A stretch of 64,000 bases of DNA from Glycine soja (lineage: Eukaryota > Streptophyta > Magnoliopsida > Fabales > Fabaceae), in contig NC_041003.1 of the NCBI RefSeq assembly GCF_004193775.1, positions 27,529,735 to 27,593,734 of the forward strand, written 5' to 3'. The position numbers were made by a program, and so were the translations under genes. Of the stretch, positions 46,122-57,922 are shown piece after piece. The first letter of the stretch is position 1. The number at the start of each line of letters is the position of its first letter. Under the pieces are notes generated by a model that saw only the letters and a program-made list of their open reading frames with translations, searched no databases and was not told where the DNA came from.

Positions 46122-46629
46122 CAAACTAATTGGTTGACTATTGAGTTTTTGAATGATATTAAATGTTTCAGACTGCCTGATCATCAAGTTATTCTAAAGA
46201 AGGGTGTTCTTGTTATGTTTGTGAGAAATCTAGATATTTCACTTGGTCTTTGCAATGGAACAAGGCTTATTGTCAATGAATTAGGTATCAACGATCATTA
46301 CTTCTAAAATTTCTAGAGATAAAGTCTATATTAATTCCTAGAATGAATTTGGAACCTTCTTATTCAATTATGAATATCAAATTTCAGAGACACCAATTTC
46401 CGGTGGTTGTTTGCTTTACAATGATCATAAACAAAAGTCGGGGTCTAACATTATGTCATGTTGGGGTTTACCTTCCAAGACCAGTTTTTTTTTTCATGGA
46501 CAATTATATGTTGTACTATCAAGAATGAAAAGCAAGTCAAGTTTAAAAGTGCTTATTTGTGATGATGATAATAAAAGACTTACACACAACGAGAATATAG
46601 AATACAAAGAAGTTTTCAATAATATATAA
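46122..46629 (+). pseudogene. Helitron 1: PIF1-like helicase remnant, right part
   Basis: Continues the gene cut at 41248: NWLTIEFLNDIKCFRLPDHQ, VLVMFVRNLDISLGLCNGTR, LIVNEL, then in shifted frames RHQFPVVVCFTMIINKS (helicase motif V/VI region, normally [16 protein letters not shown]) and FFHGQLYVVLSR. The frame ends at about 46627. Several shifts and stops are present. Confidence 0.8.
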
Positions 46630-48668
46630 ATTGGTATATGTTTTTCATATAACTTCTACTTAGTATCGGTTACACATTTAATTTTAATTATTAAATATTA
46701 ATACGTAACATAATATATTGTATAATTTTTAAATATTAAAAATTTGCTTTTTCCTATTTTGCAGATTTTGTGGCAATGAATATTTGTGCAATCAAGACAA
46801 GTCATCTATTGATGGTAAGTATGTTGTTTATTATGTTATATAGGTTACTTATATTGATTATATGCAATGTTTACTATGATATTTTGTAAAATATTATCCA
46901 ATTTTACATTTTTAAGGTTCTTTCATGTTTATAGTATAAATTTAAATTAATTTATTACTTCCTTAAATATTATATTTAACATGCTGATTTCATTTTTTTT
47001 ACTTTTTTGTCATAACTAAGAAATAAAAATACACCAAATACATGCGTTATTTAGTGAGCACATTCATATTTTTACAATATTGTAATACATGTCTCATGCA
47101 TTTTGGGTAGTGAAAGTCAAATAACTGTTGTTAAATTCCAAAACAAATCTTGAAACTTTAAACGTAAATTAATTTATGTTATTATTATGTAATATTATTA
47201 TTTTTTTTGTTCATGGATCCGAAATCACAAGTTTCCCCCAATCCACTAGGTTGCATATTAACCCCACACATGATTTGCGACTACTACTAATCCAAGTGGA
47301 TTTTGTACGATGTTAATCAAACACAAATTCTCCCTCTAGATAGATTATTTTCTCGTGTACATATAAACCTTACATTGTTTCACCAATCCTTTGGTTTCAT
47401 TAACATTTAATATAACATTAATATAAATTTAACACTTGATTTTTCCTTAAAATAGAAAATTTTTGCTAATATACATATTGATGTAAACATAAACACTTAT
47501 ACAAGTTAGAATAATACGACAAAACATCTAAATGGGGACAATTTTTTTCTAAATTATCAAATGGGGGTAAATTTTAAATTAATATCCAAAAAGGGAGTGA
47601 TTAACCCTTTTGAGTCACTTTTACAAACTTTTTTATCAAAATGAGTTCTTTTTAAAACAAATTACTGGCACGGGTCTATTTTGACCAAAGTCTAGGGTCA
47701 AACTGACAATTTGAGAACCTAGCAGTCCAGTCAGCAAAAAGGATGAAACATCAATTTTAAATAGTTGTTTCACCCTTGATCGTTTTAAAGGAAGTAGCAA
47801 TTTCAAATTATTATTTTATCACATTAAAATAAAGTGGCAATTTAAAATTATTGGTTTGTCACATAAGCGTTTAGCAATTTCAAATTGTTGATTCATTGAT
47901 ACAGCTACCCGTAGCCGCTGGTTCATTTGCATGCAACTTGATTCTATAATAAAAAAATTGTAGAATATATGAATCAACACTAATCAAGTACATGTGAAAA
48001 CAATATTATGCTTAGCATCGAAACAACAATTTGTATTACACGGGTCCTTTGTTTCACTAATTATATATATGTTGGTTTCCATTCTTAGTAATTCGAAATT
48101 ATTGATTTGTCACGTCAGCCTTCAACAAAAGCATAATATTAATTTGTTTATTAATTTACCCGTGAATCTTTAGCTGTAGTTTTGGCTGCTAATTTCAAGA
48201 TTTGATAGTTATGACTTGCTCTGTGCCAAAAGAAATTTGTTCATTAATTATGAAATCCATTATATAAAAACATCTAATCACATTTAATCCACCAAACCCG
48301 GATTTGATATTTGTCATCTCTTGCTTGATGTCAATTAATATTTGTTTATTAATTTACAAAATATTCCATCTTTTGTTCCAAGTTCCGTTCTAAATTCTTG
48401 AGCTCTAAAGGTGCAGATCAATCATATAGCTGATTCTACATCAAGAACTTACTCCTCTATATACAATATCTTTACATGTGAGTCTGATCATTGTTACATG
48501 GGTCATTTTCAAACCTACTTAAATTCAACTTCGATGTTTAATTTTCTCTTTATTACACAACTGCACATTTGGAATTCCTTTGATGTATAATTTTCTCTTT
48601 GTGCATTTCAAAACTTTGTCGTGGTGAATTGATATATCAAACAACTTCATTGATATCAATTGCAAACA
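46630..48668. repeat. AT-rich DNA with a degraded about 39-bp repeat
   Basis: No gene. The phrase AGCAATTTCAAATTATT...TTTGTCACAT recurs in degraded form at about 47812, 47848, 47875 and 48088, giving a short irregular array. The 5' end of Helitron 2 should lie in or near this stretch, but a TC terminus could not be singled out. Confidence 0.5.
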
Positions 48669-48968
48669 TGAAAAACAATACACATGCAAATACATCTACC
48701 TCAACTAAAGCCAGGATGAATAGGAAAGCTATCCTGCAAAAAAAAAAGAAGACTCAGCCTGACAGACCACATGAGGCAACTATAGATTCCACTCTAAAAG
48801 ATATCATGGTGAGAAATTATAAATAAGATGTTTTCTTTTAAAAAAAACATTAGTCTATTCAATTTGACTTAATTTGTCTCTATTCTTAAGTCATGACAGC
48901 TGATTCATTAGAGGATATAAATTCTGAATCTACACAAGGTACGATGATAGAAAATCCTTGCTCCATTT

Positions 48969-50493
48969 TGCTGGATCGAGCCACCTCAGAATAATTAAGA
49001 AGGGGGGTTGAATTAATTATTCCTAAACCTTTACTAATTAAAAATTACTCTTCTAAGGCTTTTACTAAATTGTTAAGAGAATGAGGAGTATAAGAGAAAC
49101 TTAACAGAAAGTAAAAGCGGAAATTAAATGCACATCAGAAAGTAAAAGAGTAGGGAAGAAGGAAACAAACACACAAGAGTTTTTATACTGGTTCGGCAAC
49201 AACTCGTGCCTACATCCAGTCCCCAAGCGACCTGCGGTCCTTGAGATTTCTTTCAACCTTGTAAAAATCCTTTTACAAGCAAAGATCCATAAGGGATGTA
49301 CCCTCCCTTGTTCTCTTTGAACCTAGTGGATGTACCCTCCACTAGAACTGATCCACAAGAGATGTACCCTCTCTTGTTCTCAATCAAACCCAAGTAGATG
49401 TGCCCTTTACTTGTACCACAAAGGATGTACCCTCCAATGTGTTGAGACAAAGATCTCAGGCTGTTAAACCTTTGATACTTTGTGAATGGGGATACAAAAG
49501 AATTCTCAAGCGATTAGTCCTTTGAACACTTTTGTATTAGGGAAAGGGAAGAATCAAAAGAATTCTCAGACTGTGTCGTTTTGAATTCTTTGACAAGGGA
49601 GAAGGGAGACACAAAAGAATTCAGGCGGTTAATCCTTTGTTCTTTTGGAAAAGGGAGAAGAGAGACACAAAAAGAATTCAGGCGGTTAATCCTTGGCGAA
49701 TTCTTTTTGGCAAAGGGAGAAGAGAATGAAAAGATGAATAGCACAAGTTTTCAAGGTTTAGAAAACCAAAAAACTTCAGAAAGCTTTTGGTACAAAGAAG
49801 AATAAGAAGTTCAAAGAGATTCAAGGCTTGTAAAGGATTGCATGAATAAGTGTTCAAGATTGTTGAAATGCAAAACAAAGCCTTGCTTTTATAGACTCTC
49901 CATGTCTGGTCAAGAAGGCCATTTAGAAGTGTTATAACTTTTAGAAAAACTTAAAACCAATTTGAAAAAGTCAAAAACCTTTTGAAAAGTTACATCTTTT
50001 GATTTATTCAGAAACAGTCACTAGTAATCGATTACCAAATTAGTGTAATCGATTACACAAAGCTTTTGTGTGAAAGGTGGTGACTCTTCACATTTGAATT
50101 TGAATTTCAACATTCAAAGGCACTGGTAATCGATTACCAAAACATTGTAATCGATTACAGCTTTTTGAAATTAATTGGAACGTTGTAAATACAATTTGAA
50201 AACTTTTTCAAATCCATTTTGCTACTGGTAATCGATTACAACAATCTGGTAATCGATTACCAGAGAGTAAAAACTCTTTGGTAAACATGTTTTGAGAAAA
50301 ACCATGTGCGATTCATTTTTTGAGAAAAACCTTTTCATACTTATCTTGATTCTTGAATCTTGAGTCTTAAATCTTGTTCTTGATTATTCTTGATTCTTGA
50401 AAACTTGAAACTTGAAACTTCTCTTGAATCTTTCTCTTGATTCTTGAATTCTTTGGCATCATCAAAATAGCCTTTGAAGGCATTGCTTCCACA
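48969..50493 (-). mobile_element. Solo LTR (probably Ty1/copia type) inside Helitron 2
   Basis: A 1525-bp block begins TGCTGGATCG and ends GCTTCCACA (TG...CA). It is flanked by CATTT on both sides (48964-48968 and 50494-50498). There is no primer-binding site, no internal region and no second LTR, so it is a solo LTR left by LTR-LTR recombination. Orientation is inferred: read on the minus strand it starts TGTGGAAGCAATGCC and ends with the CAACCCCCCTTCTTAATTAT type 3' end typical of a soybean LTR family. The interior has GGATGTACCCTCC-type and AGGCGGTTAATCC-type degraded repeats (49270-49700). Confidence 0.85.
50024..50260. repeat. Six copies of the palindrome GTAATCGATTAC
   Basis: Exact 12-bp palindromes lie at 50024-50035, 50045-50056, 50126-50137, 50147-50158, 50228-50239 and 50249-50260. 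They form three pairs, with starts 21 bp apart within each pair and about 102 bp between pairs. This implies an array of three units, each with two palindromes. Confidence 0.95.
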
Positions 50494-52874
50494 CATTTTT
50501 TTCGCAAATTTTAATTATATCTATGATATCTAACCTAAATTGTCACAACATCTAATTCTAATTTTTTATCTGAGGATGAAAATTGCCAATCCAACAGTAA
50601 TGAACATGAAATCAATATTGAAGGTAATAATTATAGCTCTGATATAACGTTAACGATATCAACTGATATGCTTTAAATTAAATTGTACTATCTCATTAAA
50701 CAATTTCAGGCTATTCTGACTTGGGTGATCAGGTCATGCAATGTAGACATTGTAATGAAAAAATGTGGTATAATGAAAGAATTTCAAAAGATAAAAATAC
50801 AACAAGTCCAAAATTCAGCTTATGTTGAGGAGATGGCAAAGTTGAACTTCCATTATTACAAAGTCCACCAAAATATCTTGAACGACTTCTATTTGATGAT
50901 AATGCAAGTGATAGTAAAAATTATCAGTTTAAAATATGGACATATAACATGATGTTTGTCTTTACCTTTGCTGGTATTAAGCTAGACAAATCAATTAATG
51001 AAACTAGAGGACCTCCTACAATTAGAATTCAGGGTCAACCATGTCATCGAATAGGCAGCTTATTACCAATGCCTGGAAAACAACCGAAATTTGCACAATT
51101 ATATATCTTTGATATGCAGAATGAAGTTGAAAATAGAATTAATACGATGAGGTAGTAGTTCTTTTGTTTCTTTTATTATCAAATATGAAGAATTCTGATT
51201 GGGAAAACATGTTTTCTGACACCAATGGATGTATTTTTATATTGTTTTTTGCAGCCAACATGCTGCAATTCAACCACACATTGTTTCAACTTTAAGTCAA
51301 ATGATGGATGACCACAATTTCCATGCAAAAAGTTTTAGAATGGCCAGGGACAGATTGACAGATAGTCAACTAGATAATGTAAAATTGAGATTGATAGCTG
51401 GACATGAAAAAGATGGTCGTACATACAATCTCCCAAATGTTTCTGAAGTTGCTGCCCTAATTGTTGGTGATTTTGATGCAGACTCAAGAAGGGATATTAT
51501 TGTTGAAACTCAAAAAAGAGAATTACAAAGAATCCATGAATTACACTCTAGCTATCTAGGACTGCAATACCCTTTACTCTTCCCTTATTGTGAAGATGGA
51601 TATAGACCTGATATACTTCACCGTTCTACATCTAGCAGCAGAAAAAGGAAGAGAAATCGTCTAACGATGAAAGAGTGGTTTGCTTATAGACTGCAGTCCA
51701 GGTAAAATGAAGCACAAACTTTGTTGCATTCTAGAAAACTATTCCAACAATTCATTGTTGAAGCATATACTATGGTTGAGTCTGAAAGACTTAGCTACAT
51801 CAGGAACAACCAAAAAAAACTTAGAGTTGACTAGTATTGTAGTTTACAAACATCATTGGATGCTGGAAGCAATAAAGGCTTATCTAAAGGAAAAAGAGTG
51901 ATTTTGCCTTCAACCTTTGTTGGCAGTCCACGTTATATGGATCAACTTTACTTTGATGGTATGACAATATGCAACCATGTGGGTTTTCCAAATCTTTTTA
52001 TTACTTTAACCTGTAATCCAAATTGGCCTGAAATCCGTAGAGTACTTGCACCTTTGAATCTAAAAGCAACAGATAGACCAGATCTTATCTCACGTGTTTT
52101 TAGATTGAAGTATGAACAAATGCTTTTTGACTTAACAAGAAAACACCTGCTTGGAAAAGTAGTCGCATGTGAGTTTGCTATTAATGTGGTTCTTAAACTT
52201 ATACATTTGTTTATTGCTTTCCATGTTTCCCTCATATGATACAACTATGCAGAATTTCTATATTACTGTTGCACTATTAATACAATCAGCTAACAATTGT
52301 AGATATGCACGCAATTGAATTTCAAAAAAGAGGACTTCCTCACGTGCATCTATTGCTATTTTTACACCCAGATAATAAATATCCATCTTCAGATGACATT
52401 GACCAGATAATATTAGTAGAAATTCCTTCACATGAAAATGACCCTGAACTCTATACATTAGTGCAAAATCATATGGTACATGGCCCATGTGGAATTCTAC
52501 AATCTAAGTCTCCATGTATGAAAGAAGGCAAGTGTAGCCGTTTATACCCTAAAATGTTTTAGCCTCAAACTGTTTTAGATTCAAATGGCTATCCAATCTA
52601 TCGTAGAAGAAATGATGGTCGTACTATTTCAAAGAATGGAGTTATTATTGATAATAGATATATAGTATCTTTCAATGAAAAATTGATGAGGAAATACCAA
52701 GCACATATAAATATTGAATGGTGTAATCAAAATACTTCCATTAAATATCTATTTGAATACATAAACAAAGGTTATGACAGAGTCACTGTTGTTGTTGTTT
52801 ATGATGCTAATAGTGCACTTGAGAATCCTATCACTCAAAATGATGAGATTAAAGAATATGTAGATTGCAGGTAA

Positions 52875-55545
52875 TATTAATTTAAGATGCATACTTAATT
52901 TACTCATTGTTTCTTTAATTAACTTTTTTAATTATGAATTTTTTATGCTAGATATATTTCTCCGTGTGAAGCTACTTGGAGAATTTTTGGTTTTCCAATA
53001 CATGCTAGAAAGCTTGCTGTGGAGAGATTACATTTTCATTTGTCAGGGCAACACAGTGTTCTTTATGAAGACGATGATGATATAGATGATATCCTATCAA
53101 AGCCAAGCATTTCAGATTCAAAATTCTTAGCTTGGATGAATAACAACAAATGTTTTTCAGAAGGTAGAAATCTTACTTATTCATAATTTGTTTCCAAATT
53201 CATGTACAACCAAAAGGCTAGATCATGGAACCTCAGAAAGAAAGGCAATACAATTGGCAGGCTAATATGGGTTCCACCAACCACTGGTGAATTATTTTAT
53301 CTAAGAATGATGCTTACTATATGCAAAGGACCTACTTCATTTGAGGATATTAGAACAGTTGAAAATGTTCTATACCCTACATATAGGGAAGCATGCTTCG
53401 CAATGAGTTTTTTTGCAAGATGACAAAGAATTTGTGGAAGCAATCAAAGAAGCTAAGGACTGGGGCACAACTAATTATTTGAGGAAATTATTTGTCTTAA
53501 TGCTATTAACAGGTGTCATTACTAAACCTGAAGAACTTTGGAATCAAACATGGAATTGGTTAGCTAAAGACATTGCATATCATTATAAAAAAACAACTCT
53601 GAACACAGGTTAGTTTTTATCAGTTTGTAACTTTGTATGTTGAATAACATCACAGATAGGCATTGTTTAACTATTTTCTTTATCATTTCTTAGAATTAGA
53701 CATTGATGATGAGCAACTTAAAAATTTAACATTACTGGAAATTGAAAAACTTCTACATCCAAACCAAAAATCACTCAAAGACTATCCTACAATGCCATAT
53801 CCTGAGGGTGCAAATCCTGCTTGGTGTCTAGAGAATAGCTTGATATTATCTGAACTTAATTACAACAATGATGAGGCTAGATCATAATTCAAAAATATTT
53901 TTTCATCTATGACAGGTAATCTACCAATTCATATATTATAAATTGCATTTAACAAAGTTAAATTCCATCTGTATCTTCTAATTTTGCATCTACTTATTCT
54001 TCATTTCTATCAAATCTCAACTTATTTTTTATTCTAGATGAACAAAAAAAAATTTATCACAAAATTATGCAAGCTGTCAACAACAATGAAGGTGGCATGT
54101 TTTTCCTATATGGATACAGAGGTATAGGAAAAACATGCATATGGAGAACATTAGCAAGTTCACTGAGGGCAAAAAATCAAATTGTAATTATGGTTACTTC
54201 TAGCGGCATAGCTTCTCTGTTATTGCCAGGAGGCAGGACTGCCCATTCCAAATTTAAGATACCTGTGTCAATTTTCGAAGACTCAACATGCAACATACTT
54301 CAAGGAAGTCAGCTAGCAATATTGTTAAATCAGACAAATCTGATAATTTGGGATGAAGCACCCATGGCTCACAAATTTTGCTTTCAAGCACTTGATCAAA
54401 GTTTAACAGACATTATTAAAGAAAAAAAAATCCGAATCAAATTTTTGGAGGCAAAGTTATTGTACTTGGTGGAGATTTTCGACAAATTCTACCAGTCATT
54501 CCAAGAGGAAGTCGTTCAGACATTATAAATGCAACAATCAATTCATCATATCTCTGGCCTTCCTGTGAAGTCTTAACACTCACCAAAAACATGCGTTTAC
54601 AAGGCAATGCCCAATCAATTGATGATCAATAAACTACTAAATTTGCAAAGTGGATTCTAGATATTGGAGATGAAGTTATTGGGAATCAAAATGATGGATA
54701 TGCTACGGTTGAAATTCCTGAGTACCTACTGATTACTTTATATAGTCAAATCAACATTCCCAGATTTATATCAACACCACAGTAATCCTGAATTCTTCAA
54801 ATGAAGAGCAATATTAGCTTCCACCAATGAAACAGTTGAAAAGGTGAATGATTATATACTTTCATTGATTCCAGGTATTAATGCATATCTAAAACTTACA
54901 AAAACTAACATCTATTCAATATTTGTCCTCTATTTAACTTTGCATGCTAACTGAAATAAATATAATAGGTGAACAGATGGAATACTTAAGCTATGATTAT
55001 ATAGAGAAATCAAAAACCATTGACAGTTGGCATTTCCAATCAATTACCATTGAATTTCTCAATTCACTAAACACATATGGTCTGCTAAATCATTGTATCA
55101 AGCTAAAAATCGGTAGTCCTATAATGTTGCTAAGAAACTTAGACCAAACGCAAGGTCTGTGTAATGGTACTAGATTAGTAGTTACAAGACTAGCCAAACA
55201 TGTAATTGCAGCTTAAATCATTTCTGGCAAAAATCTTGGCCATAATGTTTACATCCCAAGAATGTCAATGTCACTTTCACAATCACCATGGCCTTTTAAA
55301 CTTTTAAGAAGACAATTTCCAATCATGCTATCTTATGCAATGACAATTAACAAGTCTCAGGGCCAATCACTTTCTATGGTTGGACTTTATTTGCCAAAAC
55401 CAGTCTTTAGCCATGGACAATTATAAGTTGCATTATTAAGGGTCAATTCAAGGCAAGGATTAAAAGTTCTTATTCATGATAAAGACCAAAAAAATATGAC
55501 TTCTACTACCAATGTAGTTTTCAAAAATCTTACAAGGTGATTCTA
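52875..55545 (+). pseudogene. Helitron 2 helicase region (C-terminal half of RepHel)
   Basis: After an intron (donor 52872-52873, acceptor before 52952) the frame gives YISPCEATWRIFGFPIHARK, VERLHFHLSGQHSVLY, a stop (RNLTYS-stop), RSWNLRKKGNTIGRLIWVPP, GELFYLRMMLTICKGPTSFE, LDIDDEQLKNLTLLEIEKLL. The PIF1-like helicase follows: Walker A GYRGIGKT (54112-54135), SSGIASLLLPGGRTAHSKFK, Walker B LIIWDEAPM (about 54340-54366), GGKVIVLGGDFRQILPVIPR (in a shifted frame), LTKNMRL, SITIEFLNSLNTYGLLNHC, GSPIMLLRNLDQTQGLCNGT and [20 protein letters not shown]. Shifts and stops (54508-54530, 54630, 54784, 55213, 55424) inactivate it. In intact Helitrons this domain unwinds the donor DNA. Confidence 0.88.
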
Positions 55546-56729
55546 AATTTTGAAACAACAAATTGTACTATTTATTGGCAACAATTCTTAACTGTTATCT
55601 TACTCATATACATTCTAACATACAACCAAAGATGACATCATATATCACAATCTTAAATTTTACATTGTCAGGTATGTAATCTTAGTTACTACATTAATAT
55701 CTTCCATTTATAATTTCATTTACTTAACGTTATTTTATTAACTCGTTTAGAAAGACATCCATAACCTCTGAATATTTAGCACTTTATCACAGCTTAGCAT
55801 AGCACTATCACAGCTTTAAAAATGTCTTTTACTTAATTAAACAATGATGCTCATATTCAATTGCTTTATTTTATAGCCAAATCATACAATGACTGCCTTT
55901 CATCCACAAATAACAGCTACTACAAGTGAACTACAATCAAATGACTTCAATATATTTGAGCCCAAATTCTTGCTTTGACATTTACCTGTAAAAATTCTGT
56001 TTATTTTTCTCCGAAACATAGAAATTTAAACAATTGAAGTTCAATAATAAAGTATCTAGCATTCCACTGAGCTTAAAATTTCTTTTTGTTTCATATGCTA
56101 CTCCTTATATGATAATTATTCTTTAAAGAATATTTATCAAATTTTCCTTGCACTTTTGTGCGACTATGAAAAAAATTCACTTATGCCAATCGTGCAAATA
56201 TATCATATCATGCTGCATATACTCCATTGGTTGAAAACAACATCATTCTTATTTTACAAAAAAAACTTCATTAAAAAAATTCAGTTATGCAACATGACAT
56301 AGTTATTTTTAAAAAATTGTTATATATATGCTTCAAACATCATATGATTAAAAAATACCATATCATACCCCTTCTGCAATACATTAAAAACCAAATCCTA
56401 ACAAGGAATTCTAGAAATTGCGCCAATCCTCATATCCAGGCCGAAAATAAATCTAGACAGTTAATGCCCCACAATATCAACGGTCTTAACCTTTTACTTT
56501 CAACAAAAACTCTTCAGTTACTTGGCACTTGTTCAATTCACAATTATTCACTTCACACCTCTTGACAACCGTGCTCAATTTAAAAGCAATGATCAAATCA
56601 ACCGTCAGTTATGACATTGGAAACATGCATATATTAAATATTACACTCTAGAAAACGCTATAACCTACCTTCTCCTACAAATCCTATTTCACTTTTCTAT
56701 CCAGACTCCAGTTTCACGCCATCCACAAA
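55546..56729. other. Spacer between Helitron RepHel and B3-like gene
   Basis: AT-rich, no recognisable protein or terminal signal; it presumably contains the promoter of the following gene. Confidence 0.5.
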
Positions 56730-57695
56730 ATGAACAGCACATCTTCAACAACATCAAGTGAAGTAAGTCATTCCTACTCTCCTCTTCACGCCAGACAATT
56801 TTTTCCTCTTTTTCTTCAAGATCTACACTTAATCTATTAAAACCACGATATCTCTCTCATTGCAGATGAAAAATCCCATGATCGGACCGTCATTGATCAT
56901 CCAATTTATTCCTGCCTTCAACAACGACAAAGTCATCTTTTTTTCCAATTCTTTCATTAGTATTATCGTTGCATATACATGCATTTATATTTCTCACTTT
57001 TTTTTTAAGAATACCATACAACTTCTAGCGTTCTACCATACACAATGTGCACCACAGTATATGGAGTTTGTTCATCTGAGATATAATGGAGCCATCTACG
57101 AAATACGGGTCAGACGACACAAAGAAAAAGTCTATTTGGCAGATGGACTCGAAAACTTCAGGAAAGATTTGAAAATTTATGAGTCAACCACCATAAACTT
57201 TTTTGCCTGTGACCATCACTACGTATTTGACATACATTTCATACCACCACTGGAGCGACAAAATTGTGGCAGTCAGAGGCATTCATCCAGAAAGCATATA
57301 TAGACTATTCGACTTACTTAGGAAATGTTGGATGCTCCTGAACCCCTGGTAAATTGACTTTCATACATTAATTTCTTTAAACATATTTTTAGCAGTTTAA
57401 CAATTTTACTTTTTTCTATTTACAGAAACTCCTGCGTTGTACAGAAGTTCCTCTTAAAGCTTGCGGTCATCACATGACAGTCTTAAGGCGATCTGGCCCT
57501 CCATTGCAATGGAAAGTTGAAACCCTGAATCCTGCTATTGGTGGAAAAGGCGTTGTTCAACCATGGTACGATTTTCTTGAAGAAATGGACTTTGATGATG
57601 GAGATGAAATCTCTATTTACTATAGATATTATGAAAAAATTTGGGATATTATAATTAAAAGGCAAGAGAATTGGGAGGATAGTGACAACAACTAG
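56730..57695 (+). pseudogene. Two-domain B3-like gene carried by Helitron 2
   Basis: Three exons join in frame with GT/AG sites: 56730-56762, 56866-57348 and 57426-57695 (262 codons). Exon 2 gives a B3-like fold pattern: YMEFVHLRYNGAIYEIRVRR, KVYLADGLENFRKDLKIYES, TINFFACDHHYVFDIHF. Exon 3 gives a second one: MTVLRRSGPPLQWKVETLNP, GKGVVQPWYDFLEEMDFDDG, DEISIYYRYYEKIWDIIIKR. In both, the order β-strand, GW/pW..F, then GDxxxFxx, then a closing strand resembles plant B3 DNA-binding domains, but I assign this by pattern only. Two TAG codons (57301-57303, 57319-57321) interrupt an otherwise perfect frame. Residues about 36-60 are hydrophobic and may be an unrecognised intron. It lies between RepHel and the Helitron 3' end, where other plant Helitrons may carry RPA-like genes. 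Confidence 0.55.
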
Positions 57696-57879
57696 ACTGG
57701 CTTTCGTAGTCTGAAATTTGGGAAAAAAAATCTTGCTCATGTAGTTTCAACAAACTCTGTTAATGTTTACTAAGTGTATTTTCCTGTTAACAAACATTGT
57801 TGTTCATCCATGTTTCTTAAATCCATTTTGCCGTTAATCAACTTTGTTATTTTGGTGTCCATTAACATTTACAAAATGC

Positions 57880-57920
57880 TTACCAAACAACTCGTGCATG
57901 TGTACGGGTTACAGACTAGT
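57880..57920 (+). mobile_element. Helitron 2 3' terminus (hairpin, CTAG|T)
   Basis: AACTCGTGCATGTGTACGGG can fold into a short imperfect hairpin. It is followed by TTACAGA and CTAG (57916-57919), with T as the next base, which is the plant Helitron end rule. Homology to coding Helitron sequence ends upstream and a different repeat begins immediately after. Confidence 0.7.
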
Positions 57921-57922
57921 TA

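Larger units (their letters stand above)
48669..52874 (+). pseudogene. Helitron 2 Rep region (N-terminal half of RepHel)
   Basis: A first exon (ATG 48669, MKNNTHANTSTSTKARMNRK, donor at about 48809) and short exons around 48893-48950 lead into the LTR insertion. After it come GYSDLGDQVMQCRHCNEKMW (zinc-finger-like), then TYNMMFVFTFAGIKLD, GQPCHRIGSLLPMPG and, from 51254, QHAAIQPHIVSTLSQMMDDH, LRLIAGHEKDGRTYNLP, IHELHSSYLGLQYPLLFPYC. The helitron-like domain continues with GSPRYMDQLYFDGMTICNHV, LFITLTCNPNWPEI and the HUH motif KRGLPHVHLLLFL (His codons 52341-52349). The catalytic tyrosine motif is YLFEYINKG (about 52746-52772), with both Tyr kept. Stops occur after LQSR (51703-51705) and after YPKMF (52561). 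Introns are GT/AG. Confidence 0.88.
48669..57919 (+). mobile_element. Helitron 2 (RepHel plus B3-like gene), decayed, interrupted by a solo LTR
   Basis: A rolling-circle transposon with almost all parts recognisable: an N-terminal region, a Rep domain with HUH and tyrosine motifs, a PIF1-like helicase, an additional two-exon B3-like gene, and a 3' end with hairpin and CTAG before T (57916-57920). The left limit given is the first coding exon; the true 5' TC end is upstream and not found. A 1525-bp solo LTR interrupts the N-terminal region. Stops and shifts in RepHel mean it is dead, though it may once have been autonomous. Confidence 0.8.

Noticed and set aside
47240..47400. Less AT-rich segment as a possible gene
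   Set aside because: No open frame or splice structure of note, and no recognisable protein.
50341..50460. CTTGATTCTTGAATCTTGA-type repeats as a CRISPR-like array
   Set aside because: Irregular short slippage repeats in a plant LTR; no fixed repeat-spacer structure, and CRISPR is not expected in a plant nuclear genome.
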